A DNA stretch of 64,000 nucleotides from Candidatus Nitrosopumilus sp. (GTDB lineage: Archaea > Thermoproteota > Nitrososphaeria > Nitrososphaerales > Nitrosopumilaceae): assembly GCA_013215285.1 (NCBI GenBank), contig JABSRD010000001.1:579208-643207 (forward strand). The letters are read 5' to 3'. The notes beneath the pieces are model-generated. The model made no database searches, was not told where the DNA came from, and worked only from the letters and a program-made list of their open reading frames with translations. This document shows, in pieces, positions 23,444 to 31,420 of the stretch. The translations under genes and the position numbers were made by a program. Each line of letters opens with the position of its first letter. The first letter of the stretch is position 1.

Positions 23444-23916
23444 TGAAAATGGCCAACGCATATCTTGTTGTTAGAATTAAAGGTAAAGCCGATTGTCCAT
23501 ACTGGGCAACAACTACTATGACTTTGTTGAAATTAGATAAAAAATACCGTGCAACAATTTTACCTATCAAAGATAATACTTTGGGAATGTTAAGAAAAGT
23601 TCAGCACTATGTAGCCTGGGTTGAACTTGATGCAGATTTGGCAAAAGAATTGATTGAAAAGAAAGCAAGAAAGTCTGGTTACAAAAAAGTTACTGTAGAA
23701 GATCTTAAAGAACTTGGTTTTGCAAGTAGTGAAGAATTAGGAAAAGCTTTGAGTGAAGGTAAAGCTACTTTATCTAAATTAAAACCACTAAAACCTTGGT
23801 TTGCATTAGCTCCACCAAGACATGGATTCAAAAGAAGCACCAAGAAATTATACGGACAAAAAGGTATTCTAGGTGCAAACAAAGACCTTGGTAACGTTGT
23901 AAGGAATATGATTTAA
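23443..23916 (+). CDS. rpl30: Large-subunit ribosomal protein uL30
   Basis: A 157-residue archaeal uL30: YLVVRIKGKADCPYWATTTMTLLKLDKKYRATILPIKDNTLGMLRKVQHYVAWVELD, with the long archaeal C-terminal half absent from bacterial L30, ending RSTKKLYGQKGILGANKDLGNVVRNMI. Translation may start at ATG 23443 (coupled to uS5) or ATG 23449. Followed by uL15 after 1 nt. Confidence 0.95.
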   Translation: MKMANAYLVVRIKGKADCPYWATTTMTLLKLDKKYRATILPIKDNTLGMLRKVQHYVAWVELDADLAKELIEKKARKSGYKKVTVEDLKELGFASSEELGKALSEGKATLSKLKPLKPWFALAPPRHGFKRSTKKLYGQKGILGANKDLGNVVRNMI

Positions 23917-23917
23917 C

Positions 23918-24343
23918 ATGGCAACAAGATTACGAAAAACTCGAAAACTTAGGGGTGGACGACATATGGGATGGGGGCAAGTAGGTCAACATCGTGCAAG
24001 TGGTCATAAAGGTGGTCTTGGAATTTCCGGTATGATGAAACACCATTACAGTTCAATGTTAAAATTTGACCCAGATCATTACGGTCATGATTCAACTAAA
24101 CCACCTCACCCAAATATTACAAGAAAATGGGCTAGTGTTCGAGATCTAGATGACTTGTTCACACAGTTCGGAAAAGAAGAAGGAGGAAAGAAAATTATTG
24201 ATCTTGAAGACGCAGGATTTGATAAACTCCTTGGTGGCGGAAAAATAACTAATGCTTATTCCGTCAAAATAAAACAATTCACAGCATCTGCAGAAGAAAA
24301 ATTAAAAGCTGTTGGGGGAGAGGTGTTAGTAAAGAATGGCTGA
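23918..24343 (+). CDS. rpl15: Large-subunit ribosomal protein uL15
   Basis: A 141-residue uL15 of the archaeal/eukaryotic L27a type: TRLRKTRKLRGGRHMGWGQVGQHRASGHKGGLGISGMMKHH at the start (rRNA-embedded extension) and a C-terminal globular part ending in GGEVLVKNG. It overlaps secY by 8 nt. Confidence 0.95.
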   Translation: MATRLRKTRKLRGGRHMGWGQVGQHRASGHKGGLGISGMMKHHYSSMLKFDPDHYGHDSTKPPHPNITRKWASVRDLDDLFTQFGKEEGGKKIIDLEDAGFDKLLGGGKITNAYSVKIKQFTASAEEKLKAVGGEVLVKNG

Positions 24344-25769
24344 GGGAACTATCACTGCCACTATTCGTAAAATTGTTTTCAAAGTAGAACCATACTTACC
24401 ACAAGTTCCAAAACCAAAAAAGAAAATTTCACTTCAAACCAGATTACTATGGTGTGGAGTAGCATTACTCATCTATATGGTAATGGGTCAGACACCATTA
24501 TTTGGAGCCACAGCTCCTCAATTTGATTTCCTAGCATTTGCTAGAGTTATTTTTGCATCTCAACAAGGTACACTAGTTGAATTGGGTATTGGACCGATTG
24601 TAACTGCTGGACTTTTGATGCAATTATTGAGAGGTTCAGATATTCTCAAATTTGATTTCAAAAAACCTGAAGAACGAGGAATATTTCAAACAGCTACTAA
24701 ACTTGTAACTTACATTGTAATTGTAGCTGAATCAATTGTTTATGCTACTGCAGTTTATGGACCTGGAGTCTCTGAACCATGGTTCTTGTATGTAATGATT
24801 GGTCAGCTGATGGCGGCGTCTATAATTATCATGTTCATGGACGAGCTAATTCAGAAGGGTTGGGGTCTTGGCAGTGGAATCAGCTTGTTCATTATGGCAG
24901 GTGTTGCTCAACAAATTCTTTGGAGTCTGTTTAGTCCGTTACCTGCAGGTGATGGGGGAATGATTGGTATTGTTCCATATGCTATTCAATCACTCCTTGG
25001 TAGTGGTGATATTGGAAATGTACTGTTCCGTTCAAATCAACTCCCGAGTATCTTTGGATTATGTCTAACTGTAGGAATATTGTTGATACTTGTATTTACA
25101 CAAGGAATGAAAATTGAAATTCCTATTGTCTCTACAAAGTATAGAGGCTTTTCTGCTGTTTATCCAATCAAATTAATGTACGTCTCAAACATTCCAGTAA
25201 TTTTAGCATCTGCTTTAACTGCAAATGCTGTCTTTATGTTCCAAATGTTATGGGCAAACATGAACCCGCGGAATAATAATTTCTTTATGAATTTTATAGC
25301 GCAGTTTGATCCAACTAGTCCCTCAACCCCAATTGGTGGTTTGATTTACTACATTACTCCTCCTAGAGGTTTAGATGTAGCAGCTTTGGATCCTATGCGA
25401 GCAGTTGGATATATTCTGTTTATGATTGGAATTGTAGTTGTATTTGGTAGACTATGGGTAGAGCTTGGAGGTTTATCACCAAAGAGTGCTGCTCAGAACT
25501 TACTTGATGCAGATGTACAAATTCCTGGATTTAGAAGATCAAACAAACCTGTTGAAGCATTACTAAACAAGTACATTCCATCAGTTACAATTATTGGATC
25601 TATGATTTTAGGTCTATTGGCTGGTGTATCTGACGTCCTTGGTGTCTTTGGTTCTGGAATCGGAATTTTACTTATGGTAGACATTCTCATTAACTATTAC
25701 ACACAATTAGTTCGAGAGCAAGTCGAAGTTGTTATGCCACGATTGGGTGCTTTGCTTGGCAGAAAATAA
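24336..25769 (+). CDS. secY: Protein translocase subunit SecY
   Basis: A 477-residue SecY/Sec61 alpha with ten membrane segments: TM1 around LWCGVALLIYMVMG, plug region QFDFLAFARVIFASQQGTLVELGIGPIVTAGLLMQLL, and later IEIPIVSTKYRGFSAVYPIKLMYVSNIPVILASAL. It forms the protein-conducting channel with SecE (12874). Its end overlaps the start of the adenylate kinase frame. Confidence 0.97.
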   Translation: MAEGTITATIRKIVFKVEPYLPQVPKPKKKISLQTRLLWCGVALLIYMVMGQTPLFGATAPQFDFLAFARVIFASQQGTLVELGIGPIVTAGLLMQLLRGSDILKFDFKKPEERGIFQTATKLVTYIVIVAESIVYATAVYGPGVSEPWFLYVMIGQLMAASIIIMFMDELIQKGWGLGSGISLFIMAGVAQQILWSLFSPLPAGDGGMIGIVPYAIQSLLGSGDIGNVLFRSNQLPSIFGLCLTVGILLILVFTQGMKIEIPIVSTKYRGFSAVYPIKLMYVSNIPVILASALTANAVFMFQMLWANMNPRNNNFFMNFIAQFDPTSPSTPIGGLIYYITPPRGLDVAALDPMRAVGYILFMIGIVVVFGRLWVELGGLSPKSAAQNLLDADVQIPGFRRSNKPVEALLNKYIPSVTIIGSMILGLLAGVSDVLGVFGSGIGILLMVDILINYYTQLVREQVEVVMPRLGALLGRK

Positions 25770-26334
25770 AAAAATTATAATGATTGGTATTCCCGGTGTG
25801 GGAAAAACCAGTTTACTATCAACAATGGTTGAAATGATACAAAAAAATGGCAAAACCGTTCATGTGGTTAGTTATGGAACATTGATGTTTAATGTTGCAA
25901 AAGAAAATGGCCTAACAGATAGAGATGAGTTAAGAAAATTACCCGTACTTGAACAGCAAAAATTTCAAAAAATAGCTGCAGAACAAATTGCCACATTTAC
26001 TGAACAAATCATAATTATTGATACTCATGCATTCATCAATTCGCCAGAAGGGTACTATCCTGGATTACCTGAATATGTTTTGAAAATTATTAAACCAACT
26101 AACTTTGTTGCAGTATCTGCAAAACCTGAAGAAATCTACAATAGACGTATGAAAGATGATACTCGAAGTAGAGATAAAATCACTCTTGTTAACATTAAAA
26201 AAGAATTAGATGTGCAGTCAGGTATGATTTCTGCTTGCGCTGTAATTACAGGCTCACCTGTTAGACTCGTCCTCAATCGTGAAGGTAAAATTGATGAGGC
26301 AGCAGAGAAAATAATCAAATCAATAGGACTGTAA
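25756..26334 (+). CDS. adkA: Archaeal adenylate kinase
   Basis: Archaeal-type AMP kinase: P-loop MIGIPGVGKTSLLSTM, VSYGTLMFNVAKENGLTDRDELRKLPVLEQQKFQKIAAEQI, TH in IIDTHAFINSPEGYYPGLPEYVL, and RRMKDDTRSRD lid-like segment. It makes ADP from ATP and AMP. The track starts at 25729, deep inside secY. TTG 25756 (LAENKKIIMIG) fits the family length of about 192; ATG 25780 would leave no room before the first strand, but is possible. Conserved neighbour of secY in archaea. Confidence 0.92.
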   Translation: MAENKKIIMIGIPGVGKTSLLSTMVEMIQKNGKTVHVVSYGTLMFNVAKENGLTDRDELRKLPVLEQQKFQKIAAEQIATFTEQIIIIDTHAFINSPEGYYPGLPEYVLKIIKPTNFVAVSAKPEEIYNRRMKDDTRSRDKITLVNIKKELDVQSGMISACAVITGSPVRLVLNREGKIDEAAEKIIKSIGL

Positions 26335-26337
26335 AAA

Positions 26338-26982
26338 ATGGATTTTAATTTTATCTTCCTCTTTATTGATTCAATACCATCCCTCCTTAACTCAGTGTCA
26401 CTTTTTATTCACAGTGGTGAGGGTAGACAAGCCCTTGGTAGTGGTGATCCAATGGTCAAAGGTGTGATTCTAACATTGTTTGGTGTTACTTCATTTGGTA
26501 TTATGTTGAATCTCTTCAACTCTGCAGTTAGAAAGAAGATGGTTGACTCAACAAAACTAAAACGAATTATGAAAGAAACCAAAACATGGCAAAAAGCAAG
26601 AATGTCTGCAATGCGTTCAAAAGACCAAGCAAAAACCGCTGAGCTAAACAAAAAATCATCTTACATGAACAAAATGTCCATGGAGATGATGCAGATGAAC
26701 ATGAGACCTATGATGATTACATTTGTACCTTTAATCTTGATATTTTATCTTGTATTGCCAGTATTGTTCTCTTACACTGTAGCTGTCTCTCCAATCCCAC
26801 TAAATGTAATTCCTGGAGATATGTTCCAACTAACTTGTTCTGCAGAACAAGCATTAGATGTAGAACATGTTTGTTTTGGTAAAGAAAATTCATTGTATCT
26901 TTGGGCATGGTATTTCCTTTCATCTATTGCATTTAGTGGTATGATAATGAGAATAACTAAAACATCCATGGATCTCAGTTGA
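26338..26982 (+). CDS. EMC3/TMCO1-family membrane insertase-like protein (DUF106)
   Basis: A 214-residue membrane protein with three core helices: VILTLFGVTSFGIMLNLF, MMITFVPLILIFYLVLPVLFSY and LWAWYFLSSIAFSGMIMRI, plus an N-terminal hydrophobic stretch. A charged coiled coil follows the first core helix (KRIMKETKTWQKARMSAMRSKDQAKTAELNKKSSYM). This is the archaeal DUF106 member of the Oxa1/YidC superfamily, related to eukaryotic EMC3 and TMCO1, which insert membrane proteins. It is encoded between Adk and Cmk downstream of SecY, the classical position. Two Cys in the external loop (FQLTCSAEQALDVEHVCF) could form a disulfide. Confidence 0.92.
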   Translation: MDFNFIFLFIDSIPSLLNSVSLFIHSGEGRQALGSGDPMVKGVILTLFGVTSFGIMLNLFNSAVRKKMVDSTKLKRIMKETKTWQKARMSAMRSKDQAKTAELNKKSSYMNKMSMEMMQMNMRPMMITFVPLILIFYLVLPVLFSYTVAVSPIPLNVIPGDMFQLTCSAEQALDVEHVCFGKENSLYLWAWYFLSSIAFSGMIMRITKTSMDLS

Positions 26983-27539
26983 CAAAATCAATTGTTATTT
27001 CTGGACCTCCTGCAGTTGGAAAAACAACTGTTGCTAAAGGTTTAGCTGAAGAATTTCAATTAAAATATCTCAGTGGGGGTGATGTTCTAAAAGAAATAGC
27101 AAAAGAACACGGCTTTAATTCTGATGGTGATGATTGGTGGGATACAGAAGACGGAATGAAATTTTTGAGTCAACGTGAAGAAAATTCAGAATTTGATAAA
27201 AAATTAGATAAAAAATTAATTTCTATGTTTGATAATGGCGGAATGGTAATCACAAGTTACACTTTACCCTGGCTAATTTCGGATGGTATCAAAATTTGGC
27301 TAGAGGGTTCACATGAGAGTAGTACTAAAAGAATGAAGACTAGGGATAATATGAGCACAGAAGATGCTTATGAAATCACAAAAAAACGATTTGATAAGAA
27401 CAAAGCATTATACAAAAAATTATACAATTTTGATTTTGGTGATGATAAATCTGTGTTTGATCTAATCATTAATACAGATAATCTTACAGCACAACAAGTA
27501 ATTGATGTTACAAAAGAAACTGTGAGGAAATTGTTATGA
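26979..27539 (+). CDS. cmk: Cytidylate kinase, archaeal type
   Basis: A 186-residue kinase: P-loop ISGPPAVGKTTVAKGLAEEF, LKYLSGGDVLKEIAKEHGF, REENSEFDKKLDKKL and the lid TRDNMSTEDAYEITKKR. It phosphorylates CMP/dCMP. TTG start at 26979 overlaps the stop of the EMC3-like gene (TTGA). The C-terminus overlaps the TruB start by 4 nt. The Adk-EMC3-Cmk-TruB order is conserved in archaea. Confidence 0.94.
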   Translation: MTKSIVISGPPAVGKTTVAKGLAEEFQLKYLSGGDVLKEIAKEHGFNSDGDDWWDTEDGMKFLSQREENSEFDKKLDKKLISMFDNGGMVITSYTLPWLISDGIKIWLEGSHESSTKRMKTRDNMSTEDAYEITKKRFDKNKALYKKLYNFDFGDDKSVFDLIINTDNLTAQQVIDVTKETVRKLL

Positions 27540-28537
27540 CCCTAAAACAACTAGAGAATTTACTTGAAATTGATCAAGACATAACAGATGAAGCATATGG
27601 AACGTATCCTGAAAAAAGAACAATTGAACAATTACTAAATTATGGAATTATTATTTTAGATAAACCTCCAGGCCCTACAAGTCATGAAACTGTAGCTTGG
27701 ACCAAACGTATTTTGAAACTCTCAAAGATTGGTCATAGTGGAACACTAGACCCTCAAGTTTCAGGAGTTTTACCATTGGGATTAGGTGAGGCAACAAAAG
27801 CATTGGGAGTTTTACTTTATGGTCCAAAAGAATATCATGCATTAGGACGAATTCATTCACTTCCATCTAAAGAAAAACTAAATGAAGTAGTTGATTTGTT
27901 TAGAGGCGAAATTTTCCAAAAACCCCCTCAACGCTCAGCTGTAGTTAGGCAAACAAGAACTAGAACTATCTATGAATTAGAAGTGATAGAACAAAAAGAA
28001 AGATTACTGTTAACTAGAATTTTATGTGAAGCTGGAACATACATTAGAAAATTATACTATGACATTGGAGAAATTTTAGGTCCTGGTGCAACAATGATTG
28101 AACTTAGACGAACTAGAGTTGATCAATTTTACGAATCTGATGGTTTAGTTACATTACATGAATTAGCAAATGCATTTGCATTATGGGAAGAAACTAAAGA
28201 TCCTAGTAAATTAATGACTATGATCAAGCCTGTCGAAGCTGCACTCAGTGAGTTAAGGTCTGTTATAATTCGTGATTCTGCAGTAGATGCATTGTGTCAT
28301 GGCGCCCAACTAGCAATTCCTGGTATTTTGAAAATTTCCCCAAATCTAAAGAAAGGAGATATTGTTGCAGTTTATACACAAAAAGGAGAAGCTGTTGCAC
28401 TAGCCGAATCAACAATGTCTGAAGAAGAGATTCGTGATGCAACAAAGGGGTATGCATTTGAAACAAGAAGAATAATTATGGCTCCAAACACATATCCAAA
28501 AAAATGGAGAACAAAACCAACTCCTCCAAAAGATTAA
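27536..28537 (+). CDS. truB: tRNA/rRNA pseudouridine synthase TruB/Cbf5
   Basis: A 333-residue Cbf5/dyskerin: GIIILDKPPGPTSHETVAWTKRIL, catalytic motif GHSGTLDPQVSGVLPLGLG (Asp is the nucleophile), KEYHALGRIHS, and the C-terminal PUA domain (IIRDSAVDALCHGAQLAIPGILKI...GDIVAVYTQKGEAVALA). It is the catalytic subunit of H/ACA ribonucleoproteins and can also modify tRNA U55. Last gene of the secY-adk-EMC3-cmk group. Confidence 0.95.
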   Translation: MTLKQLENLLEIDQDITDEAYGTYPEKRTIEQLLNYGIIILDKPPGPTSHETVAWTKRILKLSKIGHSGTLDPQVSGVLPLGLGEATKALGVLLYGPKEYHALGRIHSLPSKEKLNEVVDLFRGEIFQKPPQRSAVVRQTRTRTIYELEVIEQKERLLLTRILCEAGTYIRKLYYDIGEILGPGATMIELRRTRVDQFYESDGLVTLHELANAFALWEETKDPSKLMTMIKPVEAALSELRSVIIRDSAVDALCHGAQLAIPGILKISPNLKKGDIVAVYTQKGEAVALAESTMSEEEIRDATKGYAFETRRIIMAPNTYPKKWRTKPTPPKD

Positions 28538-28562
28538 AAATCAAGAAATTATTTTAAAATAA

Positions 28563-29009
28563 ATGTTAGCAAAAAGCCTTACAATTTTTATGGGTTTTGG
28601 TGTAATTACAGGCCTCTTACTTGGCGTTTATCTAATCGATATAAAAAATACCAGTCAACTAGAATTTGTTGAAGGTCCTTCAATTTCTGTAGTAACTGAA
28701 AAATTTGATTTTAAACTACATGAGGAAATTAAAATTCGAGTAATTAATTCTGGCTCTGTTCCATTAACTTACTCTGATTCTTCTTTTGCTCTTAAGATTA
28801 CTGGATTATTTGGAGAATTGATGTATTCACCAGTTGTTGTACAAGTAATTTCTACATTAGAACCTGGAGATGAAGTTGAGTTTACATGGGATCACATAAA
28901 AATTGATGGTGAAATTATTTTGGATGGGATTTACCGAATTTCTGTAATGGGAGTAGACGAACAAGGAAACAATGTGGAAAAATCAACTACTGTAACAATT
29001 TGGAAGTAG
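28563..29009 (+). CDS. Membrane-anchored extracellular protein with Ig-like fold, 148 aa
   Basis: The N-terminus is one hydrophobic helix (SLTIFMGFGVITGLLLGVYLI, residues 5-25) acting as uncleaved anchor or signal. The rest (~115 residues) has an alternating beta-strand pattern ending IDGEIILDGIYRISVMGVDEQGNNVEKSTTVTIWK, as in Ig-like/FN3-like surface domains. No catalytic motif or cysteine. Such short anchored Ig-like proteins are common in these archaea; function unknown. Confidence 0.75.
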   Translation: MLAKSLTIFMGFGVITGLLLGVYLIDIKNTSQLEFVEGPSISVVTEKFDFKLHEEIKIRVINSGSVPLTYSDSSFALKITGLFGELMYSPVVVQVISTLEPGDEVEFTWDHIKIDGEIILDGIYRISVMGVDEQGNNVEKSTTVTIWK

Positions 29010-29075
29010 TTTTTAATTTTCAAATAACACAATATATAATCAGATTTTATCAAATACTTTTATCGAAAGATATGT

Positions 29076-29177
29076 GCCGGGGTCGCCTAGCCTGGTAGGG
29101 CGCGTGCCTGGAAATTGTTTAACCATAAAGCACGTTCTCGCAAGGGAACGGGAGTTCAAATCTCCCTCCCGGCGCCA
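29076..29177 (+). tRNA. tRNA-Ser(GGA) with a 15-nt intron, CCA encoded
   Basis: Acceptor GCCGGGG pairs with TCCCGGC (29167-29173); discriminator G at 29174 and CCA at 29175-29177. D arm GCCT/GGGC, anticodon stem CGTGC (29103-29107)/GCACG (29130-29134), T arm GGGAG-TTCAAAT-CTCCC. The long variable arm (GTTC...GAAC) makes it class II, and the G discriminator with anticodon GGA (29110-29112) makes it serine. The loop is 22 nt long: an intron of 15 nt (29114-29128) sits after position 37, the canonical archaeal site. TGG can pair with CCA in the intron, giving a relaxed bulge-helix-bulge. Confidence 0.93.
29114..29128 (+). other. tRNA-Ser intron (37/38)
   Basis: ATTGTTTAACCATAA, removed to leave the 7-nt loop CTGGAAA. 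The splicing endonuclease candidate is in this window at 59604. Confidence 0.85.
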
Positions 29178-29217
29178 TTTCAAAATCAATTAATGTATTG
29201 ATACTAAATGTTCAATA

Positions 29218-30516
29218 TTGTCAAAATATGATGTTGCAATAATTGGTGGAGGTATTTTAGGTACTAGTATTTCTTACTGGATTTCATCTCTTTATGATGT
29301 TAACCTTTGTGTAATTGAAAAAGAATCAAATGTTGCAATGCATGCTAGTAGCAGAAATACTGCGGTAGTTCATTCTCCTTTCTATCTTAACCCAAAAACA
29401 AAAAAGGTTCTGGCAAAATCTGCTCTAATCTCATATGAGATGTGGGAGAAACTGGCAAAAAAAACAAACGTTCCATGGAATAAAACTGGAGTACTAGAAA
29501 TTGCAATTAATGAGGGACAACACGATACTCTTGAAGAGTATATGGATTGGGGTATTAAAAATGGAATCCCATCCCAGGACTTGGAGCTATTAGATGCAAA
29601 ACAAGTGGCACAAATAGAACCTAATGTAAAGTGCCATTCAGCAATTTATTCTAAAAGAGAAGTCTCTACTGATTATGGAGCATTTACAAATGAAATTAAA
29701 AAAGAATCAAATGCACTGGGAACTAATTTTATTTTCCAAAAAAATGTCAAACAAATTAAAAAAAATCAAAATAATTCAATAATAATTTTTGATGATGATT
29801 CAAACATTACAGCTGATTTTGTGATAAATTGTGCAGGCGGTAATTCTTTAGATATTGCACAAATGTTAGGTCTTGCAACAGAGTACTCAGATCTACATTT
29901 TAGAGGTGAGTATTGGGTTGCAGATCCTCAATACAGTGATCTTGTAAAAACAACAATTTACACCGTAGCAGAATTCAAAGGATATCCATTCTTGGATCCC
30001 CATTGGATAAAAAAAGCAAATGGACAAGCATAAGTTGGTCCAAATTCAGTTCCAGTCCCAAGCCCTGAAACTTATGAAGGATACATTGGAGATTTAGGAA
30101 CCTCACTTTCAAAACTAAAAGATGTGGTTACTGGTAATGCAAAAAAATTATTTACTAATTCTGAATTCTTATCTCTAATTTCAAAAGAATGGCTTAGATC
30201 CATATCTAAAACTGCAATGATTCGTCGTGTACAAAAGTTTATTCCAAAAGTAAAGCCTGAATTTTTCTCAAAAAAAGGAACTGCGGGCATTCGCTCTCCA
30301 ATTATTACTCCTCAAGGAAAATTTTTGTCAGATGTAATGGAACTTGAAAATGAACATTCCTTTCATATAATTAATTATAATTCTCCTGGCGCAACTGGTG
30401 CTCCTGCATATTCTGCTTTTATTGTTCAAAAACTTCGAGACAGGGGATTTTTAGATTACAAGGAAGATTCTAAAGAATCCATTTGGAGTTTTGATGATGT
30501 AATCAATCAAGCTTAA
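29218..30516 (+). pseudogene. FAD-dependent L-2-hydroxyglutarate/2-hydroxyacid oxidase (LhgO-like) with in-frame TAA
   Basis: The 5' part has the FAD-binding GGGILGTSISYWI motif, SSRNTAVVHSPFYLNP and CAGGNSLDIAQMLG typical of LhgO/DAO-family oxidases. At 30031-30033 a TAA interrupts the frame (...NGQA-stop-VGPNSVPVPSPETYEGY), and the same frame continues to 30516 with the expected C-terminal half, including GTAGIRSPIITP and the second FAD contact NYNSPGATGAPAYSAF. Total ~432 codons, normal for the family. The start is TTG 29218. One base change would restore it. The two halves are otherwise undamaged, so the mutation is recent, a sequencing error, or tolerated by readthrough. Confidence 0.8.
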
Positions 30517-30542
30517 TATCTGATAAAATTTCAATCCAAACT

Positions 30543-30812
30543 ATGTTACCTGATAGATGTTCAGTTAAAGAAAGTGGAAAACAATGTGTAAATCCTCCAG
30601 TATTTGTTGTCTCAATTGTTGATGATAAAGATGAATACATGGTTGGAGTAACTTGTGGGCGACATAAACAAATTGTATTAGGTAAAATTGGAATTCTTCA
30701 AAAAGAAGGAAAAATTCATTCAGGCAAAATCAATTTTTCCATTCTTAAAGCAGTTGGAACTGCTTGTGCTCATGGGGATATGGACGATTTTGTTCAAATT
30801 GATATGAAATAA
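30543..30812 (+). CDS. Hypothetical small Cys-containing protein, 89 aa
   Basis: An 89-residue soluble protein: CSVKESGKQCVNPPVFVVSIVDDKDEYMVGVTCGRHKQIV, then KINFSILKAVGTACAHGDMDDFVQ. The N-terminal C...C and VTCGRH pattern suggests a small metal or disulfide site of the kind seen in short zinc-binding proteins. Not a recognised family. It follows the interrupted oxidase by 26 nt on the same strand and could be in its transcript. Confidence 0.7.
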   Translation: MLPDRCSVKESGKQCVNPPVFVVSIVDDKDEYMVGVTCGRHKQIVLGKIGILQKEGKIHSGKINFSILKAVGTACAHGDMDDFVQIDMK

Positions 30813-30850
30813 TTGCAAAAATTGAAATAATTTTAATTTTATTGTGTTGT

Positions 30851-31225
30851 ATGCTGTTTGAATTATTATCTGATCTACTCAAAATTGATGATCTTTTGTT
30901 TATTGTAAGAAATACTGGTGCTGTAAGTGAGGTTAGAAATAACTCTCTTAGTATAAAGCAAAAAGAAAAGTGGATTACTATTGGCGATAATGATGGTCCT
31001 GCACACATGCACATTGATTCAGAATTAATAAAATCTGCAGAATTTGTACAAGAGGTAAAGCCTGAGCGTACTAGTTTTAGTGTAAGGTTTTTCAATAAAA
31101 ATGATGAGCGTGTTTTAGCAGTATTTTTTACAAAAATGTATGATGATACTAAAACACTAATTCCTGAAAGAAAAAAAGTCTATGATCAATTAAACCAAAA
31201 ATATTCTTCTAAAATTCAATTTTAA
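30851..31225 (+). CDS. Hypothetical protein, ~124 aa, beta-rich
   Basis: ATG 30851 (MLFELLSDLLKIDDLLFIVRNTGAVSEV) is preferred over the TTG at 30842 used by the track. The middle is beta-rich with a HMHID motif (KWITIGDNDGPAHMHIDSELIKSAEFVQE) and SFSVRFFNKNDERVLAVFFTKMYD, ending in a basic helix. The pattern is loosely like ChuX/HutX-type haem-utilisation proteins, but this is a weak resemblance and I do not assign function. Confidence 0.7.
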   Translation: MLFELLSDLLKIDDLLFIVRNTGAVSEVRNNSLSIKQKEKWITIGDNDGPAHMHIDSELIKSAEFVQEVKPERTSFSVRFFNKNDERVLAVFFTKMYDDTKTLIPERKKVYDQLNQKYSSKIQF

Positions 31226-31232
31226 AAAAAAT

Positions 31233-31251
31233 CTTGTCTGAAAAAGACAAG
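31233..31251 (-). terminator. Hairpin terminator for the 29-aa minus-strand ORF
   Basis: CTTGTCT and AGACAAG form a perfect 7-bp stem with a 5-nt loop. Read on the minus strand it is followed by ATTTTTTTT, an intrinsic-type arrangement placed just after the stop of the tiny gene at 31262. Confidence 0.6.
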
Positions 31252-31261
31252 AAAAAAATTA

Positions 31262-31351
31262 TTATTCTTGTGATTCTTTTTCTTTCTTTTCTTTTTCAGT
31301 TTGTAGTTTAGCTAATTCTAATTCTTCATTTGTGTGCTTGAATTTCTTCAT
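31262..31351 (-). CDS. Charged microprotein, 29 aa
   Basis: ATG 31351 opens 29 residues (MKKFKHTNEELELAKLQTEKEKK...), a single very charged helix. Alone this would be weak, but a hairpin with a poly-T tract on the same strand follows 11 nt after its stop, which suggests an expressed unit. No Shine-Dalgarno sequence. No family known. Confidence 0.4.
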   Translation of the reverse strand: MKKFKHTNEELELAKLQTEKEKKEKESQE

Positions 31352-31420
31352 TGTAATACTAGTTTGTAATCTGGATATAAAAACTGCACAATCTTTTTGA
31401 TCATAACTCACGCATGAAAC

